Origin: Curtobacterium sp. BH-2-1-1
GTDB taxonomy: Bacteria > Actinomycetota > Actinomycetes > Actinomycetales > Microbacteriaceae
Direction: 5' to 3'
DNA: 64,000 bases
Assembly: GCF_001806325.1 (NCBI RefSeq)
Contig: NZ_CP017580.1
Location: forward strand, 1,922,001 to 1,986,000
The notes under the pieces were generated by a model. That model was not told where the DNA came from and made no database searches. It saw only the letters and a program-made list of their open reading frames with translations. Below are positions 44,871 through 55,600 of this stretch, piece after piece. The translations under genes and the position numbers were made by a program. How positions within the stretch are numbered: position 1 is the stretch's first letter; every line of letters starts with the position of its first letter.

Positions 44871-46985
44871 GTGGCACAGGACGTGCTCACCGACCTGAAC
44901 AAGGTCCGCAACATCGGCATCATGGCGCACATCGATGCCGGCAAGACCACGACGACCGAGCGCATCCTGTTCTACACGGGCATCACGCACAAGATCGGTG
45001 AGGTCCACGACGGCGCTGCCACGATGGACTGGATGGCGCAGGAGCAGGAGCGCGGCATCACGATCACGTCGGCCGCGACGACCTGCTTCTGGGACAACAA
45101 CCAGATCAACATCATCGACACCCCCGGTCACGTGGACTTCACGGTCGAGGTGGAGCGTTCGCTCCGCGTGCTCGACGGTGCGGTCGCCGTCTTCGACGGC
45201 AAGGAGGGCGTCGAGCCCCAGTCCGAGACCGTCTGGCGTCAGGCCGACAAGTACGACGTCCCGCGCATCTGCTTCGTCAACAAGATGGACAAGCTGGGCG
45301 CCGACTTCTACTTCACGGTCGACACCATCATCAACCGCCTCGGCGCGGAGCCTCTCGTGCTCCAGCTCCCGATCGGCGCCGAGAACGACTTCGTCGGGAT
45401 CGTCGACCTCATCGAGATGCACGCCAAGGTCTGGCCGGGCGACTCCAAGGGTGATGTCACCATGGGCGCCCAGTACGAGGTCCAGGAGATCCCCGCGGAC
45501 CTCAAGGACCGTGCGGACGAGTACCGCGCCAAGCTGATCGAGCGCGTCGCCGAGACCGACGACGCCCTGCTCGAGAAGTACTTCGGCGGCGAGGAGCTCA
45601 CCAAGGACGAGATCAAGGCTGCGATCCGCAAGCTCACGATCGCGTCCGAGGTCTACCCCGTCCTGTGCGGCTCGGCCTTCAAGAACCGCGGCGTCCAGCC
45701 GATGCTCGACGCCGTCATCGACTACCTCCCGTCCCCGCTCGACGTGCCGCCGATGATCGGCCACGACGTCAAGGACGAGGAGAAGGAGATCATCCGCAAG
45801 CCCGACGCGTCGGAGCCGTTCTCGGCCCTCGCGTTCAAGGTCGCGGTGCACCCCTTCTTCGGTCGTCTCACCTACGTCCGCGTCTACTCGGGCTCGATCG
45901 AGTCGGGTGCCCAGGTCATCAACTCGACCAAGGGCAAGAAGGAGCGCATCGGGAAGATCTTCCAGATGCACTCCAACAAGGAGAACCCGGTCGACAACGT
46001 GACCGCCGGCCACATCTACGCGGTCATCGGTCTCAAGGACACCACCACCGGTGACACCCTGTGCGACCCGACCAACCAGGTCGTCCTCGAGTCGATGACG
46101 TTCCCGGAGCCGGTCATCGAGGTCGCCATCGAGCCGAACACGAAGGCCGACCAGGAGAAGCTCTCCACGGCCATCCAGAAGCTCGCCGAAGAGGACCCGA
46201 CGTTCCGCGTCGAGCTCAACGCCGAGACCGGTCAGACGACGATCAAGGGCATGGGCGAGCTCCACCTCGACATCCTCGTCGACCGCATGAAGCGCGAGTT
46301 CAAGGTCGAGGCGTCGGTCGGCAAGCCCCAGGTGGCCTACCGCGAGACCCTGACCAAGGTCGTCGAGCGCTACGACTACACGCACAAGAAGCAGACCGGT
46401 GGTTCCGGCCAGTTCGCGAAGGTGCAGATCGCCCTCGAGCCGATGGAAGTCACGGCCGAGAAGGTCTACGAGTTCGAGAACGCCGTCACCGGTGGTCGCG
46501 TCCCGCGTGAGTACATCCCGTCGGTCGACGCCGGTATCCAGGACGCCATGCAGGTCGGCATCCTGGCCGGGTACCCGACCGTCGGCGTGAAGGCCATCCT
46601 CAAGGACGGCGCGGCGCACGACGTCGACTCGTCTGAGATGGCGTTCAAGATCGCCGGTTCGATCGCCTACAAGGAAGCGGCCCGCAAGGCCGGTCCGGCG
46701 ATCCTCGAGCCGATCATGGCCGTCGAGGTCCGTACTCCGGAGGAGTACATGGGCGACGTCATCGGTGACCTGAACTCCCGTCGTGGCCAGATCGCTTCGA
46801 TGGAGGACGCCTCGGGCGTCAAGGTGGTCCGCGCGAGCGTGCCGCTGTCCGAGATGTTCGGCTACGTCGGCGACCTGCGGTCGAAGACCTCTGGTCGTGC
46901 GGTCTACTCGATGACCTTCGAGACCTACAGCCAGGTCCCGGCCAAGGTCGCCGAGGAGATCATCGCGAAGAACGCGGGGGAGTGA
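44871..46985 (+). CDS. fusA: elongation factor G
   Basis: The 704-residue protein is a full-length translocation GTPase. G1 AHIDAGKTT (residues 19-27), G2 RGITI, G3 DTPGHVD and G4 NKMD are present, followed by domains II-V. The start is GTG at 44871 after GGAGG. It lies 87 bases after rpsG within the str operon, a small gap with no hairpin of note. Confidence 0.98.
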   Translation: MAQDVLTDLNKVRNIGIMAHIDAGKTTTTERILFYTGITHKIGEVHDGAATMDWMAQEQERGITITSAATTCFWDNNQINIIDTPGHVDFTVEVERSLRVLDGAVAVFDGKEGVEPQSETVWRQADKYDVPRICFVNKMDKLGADFYFTVDTIINRLGAEPLVLQLPIGAENDFVGIVDLIEMHAKVWPGDSKGDVTMGAQYEVQEIPADLKDRADEYRAKLIERVAETDDALLEKYFGGEELTKDEIKAAIRKLTIASEVYPVLCGSAFKNRGVQPMLDAVIDYLPSPLDVPPMIGHDVKDEEKEIIRKPDASEPFSALAFKVAVHPFFGRLTYVRVYSGSIESGAQVINSTKGKKERIGKIFQMHSNKENPVDNVTAGHIYAVIGLKDTTTGDTLCDPTNQVVLESMTFPEPVIEVAIEPNTKADQEKLSTAIQKLAEEDPTFRVELNAETGQTTIKGMGELHLDILVDRMKREFKVEASVGKPQVAYRETLTKVVERYDYTHKKQTGGSGQFAKVQIALEPMEVTAEKVYEFENAVTGGRVPREYIPSVDAGIQDAMQVGILAGYPTVGVKAILKDGAAHDVDSSEMAFKIAGSIAYKEAARKAGPAILEPIMAVEVRTPEEYMGDVIGDLNSRRGQIASMEDASGVKVVRASVPLSEMFGYVGDLRSKTSGRAVYSMTFETYSQVPAKVAEEIIAKNAGE

Positions 46986-47118
46986 CGCTCCAGCGTCTCT
47001 CCACAGGCGGGGGTGCCCGGCGACGGGCCCCTCGCCACCAAGTACAGTAAAGACACACACTGCACGCCAACGGTTCACGAACCGGGGCATGCTCTCCGAG
47101 TCCTGAGGAGGACCCACA

Positions 47119-48306
47119 GTGGCCAAGGCCAAGTTCGAGCGGACCAAGCCGCACGTCAACATCGGAACCATCGGTCACGTCGACCACGGCAAGACCACGC
47201 TCACGGCGGCGATCACCAAGGTTCTGCACGACCAGTACCCGGACCTCAACGAGGCCCGTGACTTCGCTCAGATCGACAACGCTCCCGAGGAGCGCGAGCG
47301 CGGCATCACGATCAACATCTCGCACGTCGAGTACCAGACCGAGAAGCGCCACTACGCGCACGTCGACGCTCCTGGTCACGCTGACTACGTGAAGAACATG
47401 ATCACGGGTGCGGCGCAGATGGACGGCGCGATCCTCGTGGTCGCCGCCACCGACGGTCCGATGCCCCAGACGCGTGAGCACGTGCTGCTCGCCCGCCAGG
47501 TCGGCGTCCCCTACATCGTCGTCGCGCTGAACAAGTCCGACATGGTGGACGACGAGGAGATCCTGGAGCTCGTCGAGCTCGAGGTCCGTGAGCTCCTCGG
47601 CTCGCAGGAGTTCGACGAGGACGCCCCCGTCGTGCAGGTCTCGGCGCTCAAGGCGCTCGAGGGCGACGAGAAGTGGGTCAAGTCCGTCCAGGACCTCATG
47701 GCCCAGGTCGACGAGCACGTGCCGGACCCGGTGCGCGCCACCGACCAGCCGTTCCTGATGCCGATCGAGGACGTCTTCACGATCACCGGTCGTGGCACGG
47801 TCGTCACCGGTCGTGTCGAGCGTGGCACGCTCGACCTCAACTCCGAGGTCGAGATCGTCGGCATCCGCCCGACGCAGAAGACCACGGTCACGGGCATCGA
47901 GATGTTCCGCAAGCTGCTCGACAAGGCCGAGGCTGGTGACAACACCGGTCTGCTCATCCGTGGCCTCAAGCGCGAGGACGTGGAGCGCGGCCAGGTCGTC
48001 GTGAAGCCGGGTTCGGTCACGCCGCACACCGAGTTCAAGGCGAACGCCTACATCCTGACCAAGGAAGAGGGCGGGCGTCACAACCCGTTCTACGCGAACT
48101 ACCGTCCGCAGTTCTACTTCCGCACCACGGACGTCACCGGCGTCATCACGCTGCCCGAGGGCACCGAGATGGTCATGCCCGGCGACACCGTGTCGATGGC
48201 CGTCGAGCTGATCCAGCCGATCGCCATGGAGCCGGGTCTCCGTTTCGCCATCCGTGAGGGTGGTCGTACGGTCGGCGCCGGTACGGTCGAGGAGATCGTC
48301 AAGTAA
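47119..48306 (+). CDS. tuf: elongation factor Tu
   Basis: The 395-residue protein carries GHVDHGKT at residues 19-26, [14 protein letters not shown] and NKSD, and is a normal EF-Tu that brings aminoacyl-tRNA to the ribosome. It starts with GTG at 47119 after GAGGAGG. The 133-base gap from fusA contains an imperfect GGG.GCCCG/CGGGC.CCC hairpin (about 47011-47031) and a TACAGT hexamer at 47043. It may therefore have an extra promoter, which is common for tuf. The operon ends in the hairpin at 48325. Confidence 0.98.
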   Translation: MAKAKFERTKPHVNIGTIGHVDHGKTTLTAAITKVLHDQYPDLNEARDFAQIDNAPEERERGITINISHVEYQTEKRHYAHVDAPGHADYVKNMITGAAQMDGAILVVAATDGPMPQTREHVLLARQVGVPYIVVALNKSDMVDDEEILELVELEVRELLGSQEFDEDAPVVQVSALKALEGDEKWVKSVQDLMAQVDEHVPDPVRATDQPFLMPIEDVFTITGRGTVVTGRVERGTLDLNSEVEIVGIRPTQKTTVTGIEMFRKLLDKAEAGDNTGLLIRGLKREDVERGQVVVKPGSVTPHTEFKANAYILTKEEGGRHNPFYANYRPQFYFRTTDVTGVITLPEGTEMVMPGDTVSMAVELIQPIAMEPGLRFAIREGGRTVGAGTVEEIVK

Positions 48307-48324
48307 CTCCGGTTACCACGCGTC

Positions 48325-48358
48325 AGCGGGGTCGGACCTTCGGGTCCGGCCCCGCTTT
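48325..48358 (+). terminator. str operon terminator
   Basis: A 14-base-pair stem (48325-48338 with 48343-48356, one G-T pair) closes on the stable TTCG tetraloop and is followed by TTTCCGTTT. It ends transcription 19 bases past tuf. Confidence 0.92.
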
Positions 48359-48484
48359 CCGTTTCCCGGGAGTTCGCTCGCGTTCGGCGGACAGATCGCG
48401 GGGATCGGAGCACGATGTGGGCCAAGCGGCCGGATCGACCGGCCATCGAGCGGCCGGGTCACCTCCGGCCGGCAGGGAGGCAGC

Positions 48485-48742
48485 ATGGCCGGCTTCGACG
48501 ACATCCAGAAGAACGTCTCCGCCAAGGCGGAGGAGGTCACCGACCGCGCGAAGGCGTTCGTGGACGAGAACAAGGACAAGATCGAGGAGGCGCTGCAGAC
48601 CGACAAGGCGGAGGACGTCTCCGACAAGATCATCCACGGCCTGGCCGACGGCTTCAAGAAGGTCACGGGCGGCAAGTTCGACGAACAGATCGACAAGACC
48701 GCGCAGGGCCTGGACGACAAGATCGGCAACAACGGCGAGTAG
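48485..48742 (+). CDS. MT0933/Rv0909-type antitoxin-like protein
   Basis: The 85-residue protein (MAGFDDIQKNVSAKAEEVTDR, then DKIEEALQ, ending DKTAQGLDDKIGNN) is charged, helical and matches the MT0933 antitoxin family of actinobacteria. It follows GGGAGG. The typical partner toxin (SRPBCC-like Rv0910 type) is not next to it; the next gene is a convergent acetyltransferase. The family name does not prove an antitoxin role, and many such proteins behave like general stress proteins. Confidence 0.7.
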   Translation: MAGFDDIQKNVSAKAEEVTDRAKAFVDENKDKIEEALQTDKAEDVSDKIIHGLADGFKKVTGGKFDEQIDKTAQGLDDKIGNNGE

Positions 48743-48755
48743 GTCCGACGCCGAG

Positions 48756-48806
48756 GACGGACTGGAGGCGCTGCGCACGACGTGCGCAGCGCCTCCAGTG
48801 CCGTCA
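48756..48806. repeat. GGAGGCGC-family palindrome; bidirectional terminator
   Basis: Arms ACTGGAGGCGCTGCGCACG (48761-48779) and its exact reverse complement (48781-48799) meet around one base. Outer GACGG/CCGTC pairs extend it with one bulge. It separates the antitoxin-like gene from the convergent acetyltransferase, as in the copies at 1686 and 26501. Confidence 0.75.
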
Positions 48807-48823
48807 CGGGCCCGGCCCGATCG

Positions 48824-49390
48824 TCAGGCCGGTTCGACCGTCGTGGTGACGACCCAGCGGTGCTTGCCGATCGCGCGCTGGCGCGCGAACCCGAACTGCT
48901 CGAACGTCGAGAGCGCGCCGTGGAAGAGGAAGGCGGCCGGCACCGTCCCGGCGGGTTCCGGGTAGCCCTCGACGGTCCCCCCGCCGGCGGCGGCGATGAG
49001 GGCGAGCGCACCGCCGAGCGCCTCGGTGGCGACCCCCTGTCGGCGGTACCCGGCGCGGACGTAGGTGCAGCCGATGCGCCAGGCGGGATCCGGACCGACC
49101 TGCGTCCGGTCGTACACGCGACGGTTCTTGATGCGGACGACCTCGGAGACCGGCCCGAACTGGCACCAGCCGACGCACCGCTCCCCGTCGAGGACGAGCG
49201 CGGCGTGGGTGGTGCCGGCGAGGACGCGGGCGTGCTTGCGCTCCCGGTTGCACGCGGCGTCCCGTGTCGGCCCCTCGTCGTGGAAGCCGATGCAGAAGCA
49301 GCCGCTCGGGAAGCCGTCGCTCGTGCGGCAGAGCTCGTCGAAGGCGTCCCACGTGGACGCGTCGAGAGGACGTACGGTGTACGACGCCAT
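48824..49390 (-). CDS. GNAT-family acetyltransferase
   Basis: The 188-residue protein has YTVRPLDASTWDAFDELC at the start, a Cys-rich FPSGCFCIGF segment, WCQFGPVSEV and the acetyl-CoA loop YRRQGVATEALGGALALI. It resembles a group of GNAT enzymes widespread in actinobacteria. The ATG at 49390 lies six bases after TACGCT, a leaderless pattern. The substrate is unknown. Confidence 0.82.
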   Translation of the reverse strand: MASYTVRPLDASTWDAFDELCRTSDGFPSGCFCIGFHDEGPTRDAACNRERKHARVLAGTTHAALVLDGERCVGWCQFGPVSEVVRIKNRRVYDRTQVGPDPAWRIGCTYVRAGYRRQGVATEALGGALALIAAAGGGTVEGYPEPAGTVPAAFLFHGALSTFEQFGFARQRAIGKHRWVVTTTVEPA

Positions 49391-49477
49391 GGCGGCAGCG
49401 TAGACGTGCCGTCGGCCTTCCGGAAGTCGGCGTAGTTGTCCCCACAAGGTGGGACGCGATGTACCCCACTCGGGGTG

Positions 49478-49507
49478 TTGTTGCGGTTTCCCGCGACTCG
49501 ATACCGT
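49478..49507 (+). promoter_or_regulatory. promoter of the giant surface-protein gene
   Basis: TTGTTG (49478-49483), 18 bases and TACCGT (49502-49507) form a plausible promoter, about 140 bases upstream of the start codon. The leader has no recognised element. Confidence 0.45.
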
Positions 49508-49643
49508 GGAGTCGCGAGGCCGATCCGGCCTCTCGTGGTGACCCGAACACCCACGCACGCGCGCCCAGGGATCCCTGCCCGGACGGTGCCGCATCGCTGC
49601 GCTGTGCTCGGCGTCGCCCGACGACGACCCGAGAGCACACCCG

Positions 49644-52600
49644 ATGCGTCCTGCCCTGTTCCCCGCCCGTCCGCGCGCCCTGGCGATGCTCGTCGTGACG
49701 GCGCTCCTCGCCGGACTCCTCGCGGTCCTGGCGGTCGCGCAGCCCGCGGCGGCGGACTCGGTCGTGACGGTCACCGCGAAGGCGCCCGCCACGGCGCTGA
49801 GCGGGGACCCCGTGAACGTCACGCTCACCGCGACGAACAGCACGCCGGCGTCGGGCGGGACACCGCTCTACAACCTCGGGTACTCCTACCTGCTGCCGGC
49901 CGGGGTGACCTACGTCGCCGGTTCGGCGAAGGCATCGGGCGTCGCGCTGCCGGACCCGACCACGAGCACCCCGACGGCAGGCGGGCTGCTCCTGGTCTTC
50001 TCGAACGTGTCCGACCTCGTCGCGGGTGACGAGAAGTCGATCACCTTCCTGGTCCAGCCCTCGACGACGACCTACCCGGTGGGTTCGTCGTTCGCCGGGA
50101 CGGTCCAGGTCGCCGGCAGTGGGAACGCGCGGAACGTGCCGACGTTCGACCCGACGACCGGTGCCCCGGCGACCAACGCGACGAACGCCGCCACGGCGAA
50201 GTCGACCACGACCGCGATCGCCGCGATCAAGGTCACGAAGGCCGAGGCCAGCCTGGAGAACGAGCTGGTCCGCGGCGTCCACGACCACCCGACGGTCTAC
50301 ACGCTGACGGTGCAGAACACCTCGACCGCACCGAGCAACGGCGTGACCGTCACGGACTACCTGCCGGCGGGCCTCGAGTTCCTGCAGTGCGGAGCGGTCG
50401 ACAACACGACCTCCGGGCCGGAGTACGCGGGAGCGCCCGACCTCACGGCAGCGACCGCGGCGAAGGCGTCCGGGACCCTGACGCCGGCGAACTGCCTCAC
50501 GCCCCAGAGCGTCACGACCGTGAACAACGTCCCGGGCAAGGGGACGGCCGTCTTCACGAAGGTGGTCTGGAACCTCGGCCAGCTGACGAACGCGCCCGTG
50601 ACGATCCAGTACCTCGCCGCCGTGCCGCTGCGCGAGAACACCATGACCTTCGCCACCGGCAGCCAGACGCCCGCCGCTCCGACCACGGCGGCGCTGGCCA
50701 GCACGGCGAACCTCGACAACAACACCGGCGCGTCGACCAGGCAGAACACCGCGGACACGACGTCGAACGGCCGCGGCCAGACGAACACGGTCACCGCTGC
50801 CGGCACCTACACCGGCAAGGTCGACGGAACGGCGACGTCGGCGCAGAGCTCGACGGCGTCGATGACCGTCGAGGCGATGGACCTCGCGGTGGCGAAGTCC
50901 GTGACCACGCCCGTCGACGGGAACGTCTTCGCCGCGGGCCAGCAGGCCACGTACTCGCTCCTGATCCGCACGAGCGAGTACGAGTCGTCCGCCGGCATCA
51001 CGCTGACCGACACGATCCCGGACGGACTCTGCCCGGCGTTCCCCGCGGGGACGAAGACCACCGGGACCATCCCCGCGGACTGCGACCCGAACACCGTCAG
51101 CGCGCTGAACCAGCCGATGACGAACGGGACGGTCGACCAGGTCGCCTACGACGCCGCGGCGGGTACGTTCACGATGACCTTCCACGTCGCGGACCTGCCC
51201 ACCGATGGTTCGGTCACGGTCTCGTACAAGGCGCTCATGCGGGACAAGTACTCGGTCACCGGCTCGGGCGGCCCGACCGCCGCCGGCGACGACTTCACGA
51301 ACAAGGTCCGGATCGCGGGGACCTCGACCGGTGTCCACGGTGACACCGGCTCGACGGCGGTCGTCGACGACTCCGCGGCGACGATCGTGTCGAACTCCCC
51401 GAGCATCGCGAAGTCCGTGCTGCCGCGCGCTTCGAGCGACGGCGTGCGGAAGTCCGCCGACTGCACCGCGACGACGCGCACCGGGTACCAGACGACGACC
51501 CCCACCGCCCCGTTCCAGCTCGGCGACGTCGTCTGCTTCCGACTGCAGGTGGACTTCCCGGCCGGTGTCCAGAGCCGCAACGCGACGATCACCGACATGC
51601 TCCCGGTCGGTACCACCGCGGCCGGTGCGACGTGGACGGAGGGCACCGACTGGACCTACGGGTCGGAGAGCTCCGTCCCCGCATCGGACGTCACGCTGAA
51701 GTCGTCGAGCGCGACCACGGCGTCGTTCGCGGTCGGTCACACGATGTCCGGCGCGAGTGGCACCTACGTCGACGGTGACGGCCAGGCGGTGCGCCTCGTC
51801 CTCTACGTCGCGGCGACCGTCAGCACGCAGGGGTCGAGCAGCACGAAGGTCGACCTCGTCGACAACCTCATGAAGTTCGCGCAGCAGAACACGAAGGGCT
51901 CCGTGACGAGCCTGCGGTCCTCGGTCGGCTACACGGTCGCCGGCACCCCGACCGCGACGCTCGCGAAGGACATCGTCAAGGCGGACGGCACCACGGTGTC
52001 CAACCCCACCACCACCACCGAGGGCCAGGTGCTCAGCTACCGGCTGAACGTCGGCAACACCCCGGCCACGGGGACGACGTCGGCCATCGGGAGCGTCACC
52101 GTCTGGGACGCCCTGCCGTCGAAGGTGACCTGTGCGATGGTCACGAACCTCTCCGACCAAGGCGCCTGCGGTGGGGCGCCCACTGGGGCGGCGACCAAGT
52201 TCACGGGTGTGCAGTACCTCACCTGGACGATCCCGTCGATCGCCGCGAGCACGACGAAGAGCCTGACGTACGACGTCCAGACCCCGTCGCCGGGCTACGT
52301 CGGGACCACGTTCCCCAACTACTCCTCCGTCGTCTCCTTCACGACCGCGACGGACTCCGGTGCCACGACCACGTGGATCCCGAAGCGCGGGACCAACGCC
52401 ACCGCGTCCTCCACCCCCGCGGCCGGTCAGGGCACCGCACCGCAGGCCGACGCGAACCGCTCGGTCGCGATCCCCGGTGTCACGGTCGCGAAGTCCGGGG
52501 CAGCGGTCGCCGACTCGACGCTGACGAACCTGTCCGGTGACGCGGCCGCCCCCGGTCAGACGCTCGGGTACAAGTACTCGGCGACGATCGCTGACCGCAC

Positions 52601-55600
52601 GAGCGCCGCGAACGCGACCCTGACCGACCCGCTGCCGACGGGCGTCGGCCGGACGGCTGCCACCTCGTGGACCCTCACCTTCCCGGACGCGACGACCATC
52701 ACGGTGCCGGCGAGTGCACAGGGCACCGACGTCACCGGGACGTACGGCGGGCAGACGTTCACGCTCACCGGGACCGGCAACGCCAACGGTGCGGGCGCCG
52801 TCCTCTTCCCGGCCACGTTCGACAACACGACCGGTGCGCCGGTGAAGTTCGAGGTCGTCGTCACCGGGCTCCGCGCGACCGCGGGCGTCGGGACGTACCC
52901 GGCGTCGGACGGCACGGGCTTCACGACCGCGGCACCGAAGAACACGGCCACCTTCACCTCGAAGCCCTCCGGCGTCACCGCGTACACCGCGACCGCGTCG
53001 AAGACGGTGACCGTGCAGGCCCCGACCGTCGCGATCGACAAGTCCGACGACCTCGGTGGCCGCACGGTCGCCGGTGGCGACACCGTCACGTGGACCCTGA
53101 GGACGACGAACACGGCCACGAGCGCGGACGCACGGTCCACCCTCGTCGGCGACTGCTTCCCGGACGCGTTGACGCTCACGTCGAGCTCGGCGGCCGAGAC
53201 CACCCCGACCTCCGCGCAGCGCGCAGCGTTCGGCAGCTGCCCGACCGGCACCACGCTGCACGTGTGGAACGCGACGAGCGACGGCGTCCTCGCCGCCGGG
53301 GCCTCCGCCACCATCACGGTCGTCGCGACGGTCAAGCAGGACGCTCCCGCCGGCCAGACCTACCGGAACACCGCGCGCGTGCTGGCGTCGAGCCTGACGA
53401 CCGACTACGCGACGGCGAACAGCTCGTACGTGCAGCTCGCGAGCGACACGGACGACGTCACCGTCACCGGTCCCTCCGTCACCAAGCGGCTGACGGCACC
53501 GACGTGGAACCCCGGGACGGGGGCGTCGACCGGCACGGCCAGCACGGATCCGTCGGGCACCGCTGCGCTGCAGGTCCGCCCCGGTGACGGCGCGACCTAC
53601 ACGATCACGACCACCATCCCGGCGAACGTCGCGCTCTACGACGCCCGGATCACGGACGTCCTGCCTGCCGGCACCGCCGCGACCGGCACGCCCACCGCGA
53701 CGAGCTCCGACGACGCCGTGACCGCGACCCCCTCGGTCGACGGTGCCTCCGTCGTGGTCCGGCTGTCGGACATCCCGACCGGCATCGACCACCCGGTGAC
53801 GATCACGACGTCGATCCCGGTCACGGTCGGCACCGACCAGGTCGCGGGCACGGGGCTCGCGAACACCGCCACCCTCGCGTGGAACCGCACGAGCAAGGGC
53901 GCGGCGCCGACCGACGCGTCGGTCACGTCGAACGCTGCGAACGGCAGTGTCGTCGCGCCGTCGCTCGCGATCGCGAAGACCGCGACGGTGGGCTCGCAGA
54001 CGTCCACGACGATGAACGTCGAGCCGGGCCAGACGATCACCTACCGGGTGACCGTGACGAACTCGGGCTCGCCGGCATACGGCACCCCGGTCACCGACTG
54101 CGTGCCGGACGGCATCACGGTCGACCGCGCGTCGCTCACCGCCGACGGCGCGGAGATCGCCGCCGACGCGGACTGCGGCGGCGGGCGGATCACGTGGCCG
54201 ACTGCGGTCATCGGAGCCGGCGCGACGGTCACCCACACCTACACGGCGAAGCTCGCCGAGGACGCCACCCTCTCCGGCAGCCCGCTGGTGAACACGGCGT
54301 CGACCGGCGTCTACCACTCGCTCGCCTCGGGCGGAGCGGACTACGCCGCGGCGCGGGCGACCGCGAGCGTCACGCCGTCGTTCCCCCGCGTGGCCGTGAC
54401 GAAGTCGAACGACACGATCGGCGGGTTGTCCTACGTGGGCGTCGCCTCGGACTTCAGCGTGACGTTCTCGAACACCGGGAGCGCTGCCGCGTCGGTGCGC
54501 GTGCAGGACGTCCTGCCGGCGAACTGGTCGTACGTGTCCGGCAGCGCGACGGTCGCACGTGACGGCGGTGCCGCGTCCGCCGTGGCCGACCCGACGCGCA
54601 GCGGCGGGACGACCCTCACGTGGGCGGACCTCGGCGCGCTCGGTGCCGACCGGTCCCTCGTGCTGCACTACCGCGCCGTCCCCGGCACCGGTGCGACGAC
54701 GGACCCCGGCGCCGGCACCTCGATCGCCCACACGAACCACGTGACGGCGACGGTGACGAGCGCATCGGGCGGCACCGGTTCGGCGAAGGGCTCCTTCGTC
54801 TCGTACCCGAACGGCGGTGACGACGCCACCGCGACCGCACGGATCGCGGCGGCCGACCTCGCCCTGACGAAGACCGCCACGACGTCGAAGGTCGTCGCCG
54901 GTGCCACCACCGCGAAGGCCTGGACCATCCGGGTGACCAACACGGGCCCCGACGCCGCGCACGGCACGACCGTCGTGGACGCCCCGACGGGCCTGGCCAG
55001 CGGTTCGACGCTGGCCTTCACCGGCAGCGGCTGGACCTGCACGCCGGACGACGGCACGTGGTCCTGCGTCAACGGTGCGACCGTCGCGGCGGGCGACTCG
55101 TTCCCCGAGCTCGACGTCGCGCTGACGCTGCCGGCCAACGCGCCGCTCACCGCCGTCCGCAACACCGCCACGATCCACCAGGGCACGGGCCAGACCTTCG
55201 ACCCGGAGAGCGGGAACGACAGCGACACCGCGAGCGTGACCCCGGTCGCGATCGCCGACCTCGCGATCACGAAGACCGGTCCCTCCGGGAAGGTGCAGGC
55301 CGGCCGGACGATCTCGTGGAACCTCTCCGTCGAGAACCGCACCGACCCGACGACCCAGAGCGTCTCGGACGCACGGGGCACGGTGACCGTCACGGACACG
55401 CTGCCCGACACGGTGACCCTCGTGGGTGCGACCTCGGACGACCCCGCGTGGACCTGCGCCACGGACGACGACACCGTGACCTGCACGCGCGACGGCCTCG
55501 CGAACGGCACCACCGCCGGCGCGATCACCGTCACCGCGACCGTGCACCCGGACGTCACCGCCTCGCAGTCGATCGTGAACACCGCGGCCGTCGCGGTCGA

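Noticed and set aside
47011..47031. Terminator between fusA and tuf
   Set aside because: The stem is imperfect and followed by no T-rich run; fusA and tuf are normally co-transcribed, so I did not list it as a separate feature.
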